Source: Adiantum capillus-veneris
Lineage: Eukaryota > Streptophyta > Polypodiopsida > Polypodiales > Pteridaceae
Reading direction: 5' to 3'
Assembly (NCBI GenBank): GCA_014529385.2
Contig: CM043962.1
Span: forward strand, 42,033,598-42,097,597
Length of the DNA stretch: 64,000 nucleotides
Both the position numbers and the translations under genes were made by a program. Under the pieces are notes generated by a model. That model saw nothing but the letters and a program-made list of their open reading frames with translations, had not been told where the DNA came from and searched no databases. Numbering within the stretch: position 1 is the stretch's first letter; each line of letters starts with the position of its first letter. Positions 52,711-64,000 of the stretch are shown here, piece by piece.

Positions 52711-53005
52711 GTTTGCAAGAATTGAGCACTATGGAGATAAGGCCAAAAGTTATGGTGAGAAAACTTGGCAAGATTTTGACAAAACCTCCTTTGTCATGAG
52801 GGTGAAATCTCAAGCCAAAACAGTGCTCAAAGACTCATGAAATGCATAGACAGACTCACAAAAAAATTTCACACAATCTCCTTTGTCCAGGGAGTGAAAA
52901 CTCGACCTAAGTGACACATAAAATGCATAAAACTAGCTCAAGAAAGTAATTTGGGCATTGACTATCAACTATCACTCACAAATAACTGCCATATTGGCAT
53001 CAAGA
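52711..53005 (-). other. Copia C leader, inner part
   Basis: Non-coding sequence upstream (on the minus strand) of the Copia C Gag start, interrupted at 53006 by Copia B. The leader resumes at 57684. Confidence 0.55.
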
Positions 53006-53010
53006 AAAAT
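53006..53010. repeat. Target site duplication of Copia B (left)
   Basis: AAAAT, repeated at 57679-57683. Confidence 0.85.
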
Positions 53011-53228
53011 TGTTGGGATTCATGCCAATTGGTCAGACATCCCACTTACTACTTACCCATCTACTAACTTAACCATCCATACACTTATTCTTTAATATAA
53101 AGGAATAAGGAGCTGCAAAACAGGATAACGTTGTTGTGCGCTCCACCCAACAGTAGGTCTCTCTCTCTCTCGGCTCTTGCACTTGCACTCGCACACGCTT
53201 TTCGCGGCACCTTCGATTGGTATCAGAG
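53011..53228 (+). repeat. 5' LTR and primer site of Copia B
   Basis: TGTTGGGATTC to CACCTTCG; the terminal CA has become CG. A short CT run lies at 53159-53171. One base separates it from TTGGTATCAGAG. A leader of about 1.1 kb follows to 54320 without a convincing gene. Confidence 0.85.
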
Positions 53229-54320
53229 CAAGGTTTGTGCTTGTCGTGTTCGCGTCCGTGTGCGTGCACTTTCAAAACTACAAACAGGTTTCCAATTTTG
53301 GCAGCGGCAAATTCAGCGTTCCGAGAGTGTTTCCAACATGTGTTCTTCAGTTTTACCCCCCTTTCAGAGTTGTTCGTGCAATCGAAAGCTTCATCCGAGC
53401 TACGCTTCAGGAGTTGTATTTTTCAACTCCACTTTTGCTACAGGTACAGGTACATGACACAGGTGCAGGTTGTTCAGAGACTATTTTTGGGATTGTATAT
53501 AGCCGTTTTATGGCTATTATGTGCTATTGAGACAGTGTTTATGGGCTGATTAGGAGCACTTTCCGGCATCAACATTGTCTTGGGTTTTCCAGGCATCCAT
53601 CTCCTCACAAGTTCTTGCATACATACAAGACATCCAGGTTTCTTACAAGTTGCAGTGTTTTGCATCAGCACAAATTTTTGTGGGAGTACTTGATGCACAT
53701 ATGCATTGTTTTGGCACTTTTGAGAGCGGTTTTACTCCCCGCAGGGATTCGTTGACTGCTTGCACATATTGTTTGGCGCCTGTTTGAGCACGTATATTGT
53801 ACCTTGCAATATTGTTGACAGTGGATGTACGTTGAGTTGCGTAAACTGCCATATGTACCTTTTGTGGAGCCGATTTGGCTTGTTTCTGGCTGTCCCGATC
53901 GTTTCTGAGACTCGGTTTGGAGGCCCTTTCTAAGACTGTGCTAGTTTCTTGTTTGCATAACCTTTTGTGAGGGTCGATAGCGTGAGGTTTTCTTGAGTTG
54001 GGGGATTCTCGAATGTTGAGATCCTTTCGGTGATACAGGTTGTTGGAGTACCCCTTTTGTGGCCTTGCCATAGGACATGTATAGAGAGGGCTAGGTGCAT
54101 TTGACGCCGTGTTGGCAGTCTTGGGTCAGCTTTTGACTTTTTTATGCACACTTAGTGGGTGATGCGCCTGTCTTATGCTTTGAGAGCATTACTTTTGATG
54201 AGCTATTGATCTCTTGTGACAGTTTTGGATTGAGATTCTGTCAGTTTTTTTGGGAAAACTCTGTCGAATTTTTCCCAGAATTACCAGTGTTTATCGCCAT
54301 ATTATCTTTAGCTTGGAGCC

Positions 54321-55430
54321 ATGTCATCTAGCGATGAAAAGGATATTTACAATATCCAAAAATTTGATGGGATGAATTTTGCTATCTGGAAAGAGCAGAT
54401 TCAAGATGTTTTCATACAAAAAGGCAAGTTGGATCCTATCATGGAGCACCCAGAGGGCGAGTATACAGATGTTGAGTTGGAGAGACTTGATGCTAAGGCC
54501 AAATCTACCCTCCATTTGCATTTGGCCAAATTTGTGTACTTTACTATAGTTGGAAAAAGGACTGCTAGAGATGTATGGGATAATTTGTGTTCCAGTTATG
54601 AGAACAAAAGTGCCACTAATAAGGTTTTCTTTGATGAAGAAGTTGTTTGGTCTTTGTATGAAGGAAGAGGGCACTATTTCTACTCACATCAATGAGTTCA
54701 ATATCATTTTCACTCAATTGACCACTCAGGGTTTGGTCTTCGATGAGGAAATCAAATGTATCTTCTTGCTATGTAGTTTACCCTCGTCTTGGGATATGTT
54801 CTGTACTGCGATTAGCAACTCTACTGGTCTTAAGAGTGTACAATGACGTCCTTGGGAGTCTGTTTACCGAGGAGATTTACAAGAAATCTCTCAAAGGCAA
54901 GAAGGATGGTGATGTGTATGTTGCTAGTGATAGACAGAGGGGTCGCACTCAAAGTCGTGCCAAAAGCAAGGAACGTGGAGGCTCATGCAGTAAGTCTCAG
55001 GGTTCTGTGCGTAATGTTGAGTGCTATCACTACCATAAAAAAGGGCATGTGAAGAAGGATTGCAGGAAATGGCAGCAAAGCAAGAAGGATAAACAATCCG
55101 GTGACACTTCTAAGTTTGATGATTCAAACAAGGGAAAACAAAGCAAAGTTAGAGGAGATCAATGTGCTAGAGTCTTCAAATGCTCCTATTGTAGAGACTC
55201 TTTCAACGGTTGTTATGCCACTTACCTCTGACGTATTGGTCTTCACAGCAGATCTACCTCGAGGCTCTTGTTACAGAAGATGTGCAGTATGCACAGAATT
55301 GGATAGTAGATTTTGGTGCGAGTTTCCATGTAACACCACATAGAGAGTGGTTCTCTACTTATTCTCACTCTTGTGGAAAAGTGAGACTTGGTGATGCTTA
55401 TGAACTCGACATTGAGGGTGTCGAAAAGTG
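54321..55430 (+). pseudogene. Copia B Gag and protease
   Basis: Starts MSSSDEKDIYNIQKFDGMNF and continues AIWKEQIQDVF, then the LHLHLAKFVYFTIV Gag helices. A frameshift near 54660-54690 moves into EGTISTHINEFNIIFTQL. A second shift leads to the Lys/Arg-rich region and knuckle CYHYHKKGHVKKDC (about 55021-55062), where the second Cys is His or Tyr (C-Y-H-Y), so zinc binding is probably lost. The protease segment WIVDFGASFHVTPHREWFS (about 55290) has D-F-G instead of D-S-G, as in Copia C (D-Y-G). Confidence 0.82.
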
Positions 55431-56430
55431 AAATTGCATCTAAGGAATGGCACGCACTTTAATTTATGTAATGTTAGACATGTTCCCAAGTTTACTAAGA
55501 GCTTGTTTTTTGTTGGTCAGCTTGATGATCTGGGCTACAACACCACATTTGGCAATGGTTCGTGGATAGTACGCAAAGATAATCTTGTTGTACTCAGAGG
55601 TCGGAAGCATGGTACCTTGTATTCCATGCATGTGTCAGATGTTGGGCATGATTACATATCTATAGCCATGCTACCGTCTACTGAGTTGTGGCATTGCCAG
55701 CTAGCTCATATTAGCCAAAAAGGAATGAGAACTCTGACTTGTTTTGGCTCTTATCTTATGCTGACTTTCTTGTTTGTGAACAGTGTATCTATGGAAAACA
55801 GACTAGGTCCATTCACTTACCATTGGGTCAAAAGTGAGTTGAACCTCTAGATTTAGTACATAGAGATGTTTGTGGTCCTATGTCAACCAAATCTCTAGGG
55901 GCGGCCAGCTATTTTGTGACATTCATAGATGACTCTACTCGAAAGGTGTGGGCATATCCTTTGAAACATAAGGATCAAGTTCTTTCTGTGTTCCAAAAAT
56001 TCTTGACACTCGTTGAGAATCAATGTGGCAAGAAACTCAAGAGGTTGCGAACTCACAGCGGTGGAGAGTTTGTCTCCAAGGAGTTTGTCAATTTTTGTGC
56101 TCAAAGGGGGATTAAAAGGCAGTTTATTACACCATACACAGCAGCTCAGAATGGAGTTGTTGAGCTCATGAATCGTACGATTCAAGAAAGAGTCACAGCC
56201 ATGCTTTCTATGGCAAATCTCACACAAGGCTTTTGGGCAGAAGCCGTCTTGACAGCAGTGTACATCATAAATCTTTTGCCTAGTACGCCATTGAATTATG
56301 AGATTCTAGAAGAGTTATGGTCTAAACGTAAGCCCCACTATGACCATCTACGTGTTTTTGGTTGTGAAGCTTATGCTCACGTGCCTAAACAACTTCGACA
56401 GAAGTTAGAGACAAAGTCACACAAATTTAG
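55428..56430 (+). pseudogene. Copia B integrase
   Basis: RHVPKFTKSL, LWHCQLAHISQKGMR and a pre-integrase region lead after a frame change to VTFIDDSTRKVWAYPLK, LRTHSGGEFVSKEF (second catalytic Asp replaced by His) and YTAAQNGVVELMNRTIQ with the Glu. VFGCEAYAHVPKQLRQKL ends the domain at about 56415. The next codons, HKFSNNFAMKDLG, belong to RT, marking the deletion. Confidence 0.82.
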
Positions 56431-57376
56431 CAACAATTTTGCAATGAAAGATTTGGGGGATGCTACACACTTTCTTGGCATGCAAATCAAAAGAGATCGC
56501 AAACTCGTATTCTTGAGTTATCTCAGGAAACCTACATTGAGAAAGTTTTGTAGCGTTTCAATATGCAGGGGGGGAAAGCATTGAGTACCCCAATGCAAGC
56601 ATTCTTGAAACTCAACAAGGACGATGCACCAAATCTGATGTTGAACGAGCAGAAATCACTAAGGTACCATATTCTTTGGCAGTGGGCAGTCTCATGTATG
56701 CTATGGTAGCCACAAGGCCAGACATTGCTTTTGCAATGGGAGTGGTGAGCCGATATATGGAAAATCCTGGTAGCAAGCATTGGGAAGCAGTGAAGCACAT
56801 TCTTAGTTACCTCAAAGGTACGGTCGGCAGGTGTTTATGCTTCAAAAATAGTGATGCATCCATTGTGGGTTATGCAAATGCAGACTATGGGTTGTGTCGA
56901 CAATAAGAGATCGACATTTGGCTATGTCTTCATATTTGTTGGAGCAGTTGTATCTTGGAGGTCATGTCTTCAAGATTGTACGTCGTCTTCCACTGCAGAG
57001 TACGTTGCATTGTCGGATGCAAGTAAAGAGGCTGTATGGTTATCTCGCTTGGTCAGAAATCTTGGCATTGATGAGACTCCAGTGTTATATTGTGATAGTT
57101 AGAGTGCTCTTGCATTGGCAAGGAATCCCGTGTTTCACTCCAAATCAAAACACATTGAAGTCAGGTATCATCTCGTGAGAGATTTCTTGGCCAAAAAGCT
57201 CATTGATTTGGTCAAGATACACACTGACGACAACCAGCAGATGCTTTGACAAAAGGCTTAGCTTTGGAGCAGTTTACATATTGCAGTGAGTTGATGGGTA
57301 TAGGTTGAAGCCACTAGATTGCTTCACGGTTGTACATACCAGGTCACTTGGCTGCGTTGGCCTTCAAGTGGGAGTT
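56430..57376 (+). pseudogene. Copia B RT tail and RNase H
   Basis: FAMKDLGDATHFLGMQIKRDRK, then, frameshifted, SLMYAMVATRPDIAFAMGVVSRYM and HILSYLKGTVGRC. NKRSTFGYVFIFVGAVVSW, SSTAEYVALSDASKEAVWLSRLVRNLG and an YCDS stop follow. HIEVRYHLVRDFLAKKLIDL ends near 57210. A purine-rich AAGTGGGAG lies before the 3' LTR (57366-57374). Confidence 0.82.
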
Positions 57377-57683
<307 letters not shown>

Positions 57684-58060
57684 ATCCGATCAAATACATA
57701 ACCAATGGTGAGGGTATCATAATAGGGAATTCAAACAACTTGCATCACCGAAGGTATCTCAACATTCGAGAATAACCCATCTCAATAAAAACTCACGCAA
57801 GACCCTCTAAAAGGCTAAGCAGACATAAAGACTAACCACATTCTCAGATGGGCTCTTATGGTCCAAGTCTTAGAACCGATAGAGAAACTGCAAAAAGTGG
57901 CTCCACACTACGTACAATGGGTAATATTTGCAACTCAACGTTGTCAAAGTTCTCGTCTCTCCAGGGTCGATCGACAAAGCGTCAGGCTTCTGGTTGTAGG
58001 TGGAGAAGCAGTCGAGGTGTAAACCAAGCGAAACCAGTGCGGTTAGGGCCGATTTAGTGT
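57684..58060 (-). other. Copia C leader, outer part
   Basis: On the minus strand the block TTCTCGAATGTTGAGAT (about 57755-57771) matches the Copia B leader near 54005-54021 (TTCTCGAATGTTGAGATC), followed by TTCGGTGAT in both. It shows that Copia C continued here. A weaker match to 53895-53945 follows. The LTR of C was not found. Confidence 0.6.
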
Positions 58061-58199
58061 TAATAAGACGATATAGCGATGCTTAGAGAGCATTGCAAGA
58101 GAATATCAGAGATCGGAACAGAGTTAATGGCTAAAATCCAACTTAGAATAGATATTAACACTTAATTGAGGTTGGCAATCATAAGTTGTTTGCATTAAT

Positions 58200-60037
<1,838 letters not shown>

Positions 60038-60081
60038 TCCACCCCCTCTAAACCTGCACATCCTCCGATATGTGCCAATCT

Positions 60082-62709
60082 TTAAAAATCCTTGAAGGCA
60101 ACATCATCATCAGAAGATGCACCTTCATCATTTAAATCTCTGTCTTCAGACACATTCAAGTCTCCATCCCCAATTTGAAGCTTTGCATCCCTTTTTTTAT
60201 ACATTTTGACAAGGTTTCCTGCAATTGGCACCTTTAACTCTGTACCGTTCATTTCACATAACTTGTAGGTAGCATTAAGAAATGCATGTTTAACCACATA
60301 GGGGCCAGCCATCTTGCACATAGTTGTGTACTGATTACCTAAACTGCTATCCTAAACAAGAACACAATCCCCTTCTTGAATAGCATTTGGTCTCATCTTG
60401 TGTCGTTTATTGAAAGCATCTTTGTTTTTTAATCAAGCATTTCTCAAATTTTCCCTTGCAGTTTCCACATCCTCATTTCTCCTTTCTAGTTGTTGAATCC
60501 TCAAAGAAAGTAGATCTTCTCTACTCATCCCAAGGCAATATACTCCATGTAGCTACTATCTCCTCAGGAGGCATAACAGGTTTTCGATCATACATCAACT
60601 CTGATGGCATGAATCCTGTAATAGTATTGTGTGTGGTATAGTCTGCCCATAAAGCATATGGTAGCAATCGAGGCCATTCTCCAATACGTCCTTTGCATGC
60701 TTTAGCCAATGCCTTGATAATGGGGGGATGTCCCCTCTCACTTTTACAATTTCCTTCCGGGTTATATGCAGTAGTGAGAGATAACTTAATACCTAGACGA
60801 GCAAAAAATTCTCTTGCCTCATTTGTGTCCAGTTCTCCTCTCTCCGCAGTAATTTTACCAACACATCCATATCTGCATATTACATCTTCAAGTAAAAACT
60901 TGCATACTGTACTTGTAGCTTTAATTCGCAAAGCCCTCCCTTCAACCTGGTTTGCCAAATCTTCCCTGGCAAGCACAATACACCTCATTTGCCATAATCT
61001 TGTAGGCATTGTAATCAAATAGACTACCCATTTGAATTGCATACACATTGGATATGTTAGATGTAACCCATTATGGTGCTTTACATTTGAGTACATTTGA
61101 TAGACATTACAAGTTTCAACAAAGTGTACCACATCTTTATACATTCCCTTCCACCAATATCGATCTTTGATTTTAGCAAAAGTGGCCCAAACTCCCCTGT
61201 GACCTGCCCATAGTGACTCGTGGAATTCTTTAAGTACTTGGAGTTGTGTTACCCTATCACAAACCACTCGTTGAGGGGTTCCTCTTTGCTTCTTTAGTTG
61301 TTTCCATAAAAGCTCATCCCGTAAGAAATATCCATAAGCCTTCTTACGAGTTTGCTTAAACTCTTGTTCGGTCCAGTCCTCTTGCTTCTCCAATGTGCTC
61401 AAATATTTCCCAATTAGCAACCATTCACCTTCATATTTATCTTCTGCAAAAGACTGTAATGCAAAAACCATGCTTTTACATTCTACGTGCAGTTTTGAAG
61501 AGGTAAAGAACCTCAAGCCCACGTCTTCATTTTCAAAAATCATAGTTTTCTCATCCTCAAATCTGGCCCTGGGTAACATATCGACTACCAGATTATCCTT
61601 ACCTGCAATGTGATGAAACTCAGGATTTAATGACTTTATATATGCAATCCAACATAGCATATCTATATCTGGTGTAGAACAACTTCTGATCATCCCAACA
61701 AGTAATGGCAAGCAATCTGTCTCCACTATTACAAAAGCACCAATAAAGTACTCGTTTATCGCACCTTAGGCAGTTGCTACACCCCAAAGTTCCCTTTTGA
61801 CTTGTGGATATGCTCTCTGTCGAGCACTTAATACTTTGGCACCAAATTTGATAGCATACCTTTCTCCCTGCTCGTCATCTTGTCCAATAGCCCACCCAAT
61901 ACTTGCGGGACTCGTGTCAACCGTCACAATGATTGGCTTTTTGTTTTTGTAGTCTGTTTTCTTTAATGTAGGAGCCTCTTGTAACATCCTCTTTAGTTTA
62001 CGAACAGCCTTTGAGTGTTCTTCTTTCCAAATGAATTTTTGTCCCTTCTTGAGCAATCGGTATAACACCTCTGCAACACGTGAAAAATGGGTAACCATAT
62101 CAAGTAAAAAACACATGCACCTAAAAATCTTTGCACTTCTGTAATTGAGCTGCATGTCTCTTTCATCTTTTGAATAGCATCCACTTTGAGAGGGCTAAGT
62201 CTTCTACCAGATGGTCCACATAAGTGTCCCACAATCAAGACCTCTTTTATCCCAAACATAGACTTTTGGCCTGAGAGTGTAAGGTTGACCTCTTCAAGCC
62301 TTGATAATATCCTGTCACAATCAACAATATGGTTAGCCACAAATTGTGTGCACCCCCTCTTATCTTTGGCTTCATCTTTTTCACCCTCTTCACACCCTTT
62401 TATCGGCATGTCGTCAATAAAAAGCATGGTAACCTGAGGAATGAAATCCCGCAACACTTTATTAATCCCATTCATCATGTGAGCAACTAAATTGGTTGCA
62501 CCCTGTGGCAAAGTACACATTCTTACTAATCCCAAGGGAGTACGCATGGTTGTCAGATCCCTACTTTCCATAGCCAGTTGAAATTGATCATACCCCAAAT
62601 ACAAGTCTCCCATAGAATAGATAGCTCCACCTGCAAAGGCCTCTGCAAATTCATCAACCGCTAGACATGTTCCTACATTTCTGATAGTTACCTTATTTAC
62701 TGGTTGCAT
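60082..62709 (-). pseudogene. Gypsy P pol: RT, RNase H, integrase
   Basis: A third Gypsy lineage, distinct from G and T elements. From 62709: PVNKVTIRNVGTC, VDEFAEAFAGGAIYSMGDLY, RTPLGLVRMCTLPQGATN and the catalytic FIDDMPIKGC (62408-62419). VGHLCGPSGRR and EVQRFLGACVFY follow, then a frameshift into KKGQKFIWKEEHSKAVRKLKRML. RNase H has VTVDTSPASIGWAIGQ, AYPQVKRELWGV, a stop near 61767 and then ETDCLPLL. In the integrase zinc domain (H-x-H then CNVYQM) the final Cys is Tyr, and in the core the first catalytic Asp position reads V-Y-L-I-T-M-P. YNPEGNCKSERGH supplies the Glu. A GPYVVKHAFLNATYKL segment ends it near 60320-60250. It is inactive, and its gag and protease lie beyond N2 or are lost. 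Confidence 0.87.
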
Positions 62710-62997
62710 GATGAGTGAGCATGCACGGATGCGTGCGTACAGGGAAGGGGGAAGAGCACAAGCCAGTGTGGGTGGAGCAGCCTCACAAGACTTTAGATGA
62801 GGAGCTCCTTATTCTCATGTATCTTCCAGTTATACTTACTCTGGACTCATTAATCTGAATCTGAATATCATTCTCAGTACATAGTCTGGTTCTTATGTAA
62901 TGATTTTAGGGTATGCACACATGTGGACAGGCGGCCCAACCTTGGACGTACCCTGGACGTCCGGGCGGGCAAAAGGCATAGCGCCTTTATCCCAACA
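62709..62997 (-). repeat. 3' LTR of N2
   Basis: About 286-289 bp. The first 35 bases resemble the N1 LTR (TGTTGGG-ATA-AGGCG-CT-TGCC-T), but the remainder is different and longer, so N2 is a distinct subfamily. Confidence 0.7.
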
Positions 62998-63005
62998 ATC
63001 TCCCA

Positions 63006-63028
63006 CTTAAAGGCGATGTGCCTATAAG
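63006..63028 (-). promoter_or_regulatory. Conserved hairpin before the N2 polypurine tract
   Basis: CTTAAAGGC (63006-63014) and GCCTATAAG (63020-63028) pair with one mismatch over a 5-base loop. The purine tract AAGTGGGAGA lies between it and the LTR on the minus strand. Confidence 0.65.
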
Positions 63029-63084
63029 TGAGGCCTACTAGCTAAACTACTAGTATGTACAAGAAAATAACGTGAGAGACTCTC

Positions 63085-64000
63085 TCAACCTACACCCACT
63101 GGCTCACTCTGTCGATCTACACGCAGTTGTATTGGCTCTAGTAGTAGGCTAGTGTGCGTACCCATGCTAGAGCCTGCATGTAAATCTTGCAGACAACTCT
63201 GTATGGTCTGGAAAGATTCACGAAGTGTCATGCTAGTGTCAGCCACCGTACGGCTGACAATCCCTATTACAAATGCTCCCACTGCAACTGTTAGGTCGGG
63301 CGGGCCTCGACAGTAACAAGTCGAACATGAGTCGCTCGAATGATGATGAAATCTGCACAAGTGGCTGTACTAGCCTCCCCTGTGCTATATGCAAAAGCTC
63401 TATCTTTGGGACTACCCATCATGTATGGATATGTCAACACGGACACTGGGGAAGCTACGTCCCTCTCACCCATAGGCAAAACTGTGCATCCTGGAACCAA
63501 CTCATCAGCCTCTAAAATGAGCATGTCAAAAAACTCCATATATGTCAGCTCTGTCTATGTCTCTAGGAAGCAGACCTACTCTACCTCTGCCTGCACAAAG
63601 TCTGACAACACCTGCTGTGTCTCACTAGATCACTACCACTCTATCTCTGCCTCTACAGAGTCTACTAGCATGTTCTGCACAGCTAAATGCTCTGTCTCCT
63701 GAGCATGATGGAGATTACTGGCGAAAAAGACACGTCTTGTCTCTCGCTCAAAGCATGCTAGCAGCAAAATTGAGACTATGCCATCTCGAATCTCAGACAC
63801 ATGCATAGGATATACCATGCCATTGCGGGCTCCTCTAGCAATCACTAGTGAACCGCAATGCATCTGGAAAGACTGCTCTCTAAGGAGTACCTGGAAATAA
63901 TGCTCTCTAAGGAGTACCGGAGAACGTGAGGCAAAATCAAAGGAAACCTGTAACCACTACGAGCATACTATAAATGAATGGCTAAGAGCCAAAATATGGA
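63085..64000 (-). pseudogene. N2 copy of the N-family ORF, decayed
   Basis: From the window edge downwards, the recognisable segments are MHCGSLVIARGARNGMVYP with RRVFFASNL near 63700-63865 and an acidic Ser/Glu region broken by frameshifts. PDLTVAVGAFVIGIVSR lies near 63240-63295, and the end EPVGVG is at 63085-63105. Each has a counterpart in N1 (HLGSLVIARGA, PDIAAAVGAFAVGVVSR, QPVGIG). A short duplication of about 27 bp containing CTCCTTAGAGAGCA (about 63869-63918) breaks the upstream coding. Function unknown; see N1. Confidence 0.6.

Larger units (their letters stand above)
62709..64000 (-). mobile_element. N2: second member of the N1 family, cut by the window end
   Basis: Minus strand. 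The LTR begins TGTTGGGATAAAGGCG at 62997 and runs to about 62709-62712, next to the first retained RT codons of Gypsy P. Upstream are a purine tract, the conserved hairpin and the carboxy-terminal half of the N-family ORF. It is inserted in the RT of Gypsy P in the same orientation. The 5' half is outside the window, so the target duplication cannot be checked. Confidence 0.75.

Overview
The window looks like a repeat-rich heterochromatic or intergenic region of a land-plant nuclear genome. It carries Ty3/Gypsy chromoviruses with a C-terminal chromodomain, a second non-chromodomain Gypsy lineage resembling plant Tat/Athila elements, several Ty1/Copia families primed at the initiator-methionine tRNA site (TGGTATCAGAG), an L1-type LINE remnant and long GA/CT microsatellites. 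I found no convincing cellular gene, tRNA, rRNA or CRISPR array. A non-angiosperm plant with a large genome is possible, but that is a guess. All gene-like content is retrotransposon-derived.

Layout. 1-350: an unrecognised short reading frame. 425-2360: a 159-bp tandem array built of five roughly 32-bp subunits. About 2390-3164: a minus-strand LTR-like promoter region with a CCAAT minisatellite. 3165-4355: a decayed LINE (ORF1-like protein plus the start of the endonuclease). 4356-9236: a degenerate Tat-like Gypsy on the minus strand (T1). 9237 to about 31490: a second copy on the plus strand (T2), head to head with T1 and split by two younger insertions. These are G1 (11856-20764), a chromovirus with an uninterrupted 1649-codon Gag-Pol and a GTTAG target duplication, and N1 (23900-27517), a compact Copia derivative keeping only Gag, a protease-like domain and an uncharacterised region (target duplication ACCTT). 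32640-36348: a decayed Copia arranged as RNaseH-LTR-gag-RT-RNaseH-LTR.

From about 37540 to 58060 a minus-strand Copia (C) is scattered in pieces, because four elements landed in it: Copia A (37615-42891, TSD AGAAG, LTRs differing at one base), an LTR-type insertion S2 (about 43419-46756), G2, a gag-less relative of G1 (46863-50990), and Copia B of C's own family (53011-57678, TSD AAAAT). 58200-62709 holds a third Gypsy lineage (P, minus strand). It is cut at 62709 by N2 (62709 to the window end), a second member of the N1 family.

The leads I rate highest are: the N1/N2 family, with a shared uncharacterised ORF and a hairpin next to the polypurine tract; a reading frame apparently located inside the LTR of T1/T2; phased ATTGG-N17-CCAAT modules in the chromovirus U3; a 151-bp invariant LTR block with a perfect hairpin; an RS-domain-like insert in the G1 Gag; and the nested-insertion chronology. 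Positions of decayed segments are approximate, because they were found by reading and comparing the sequence by eye.
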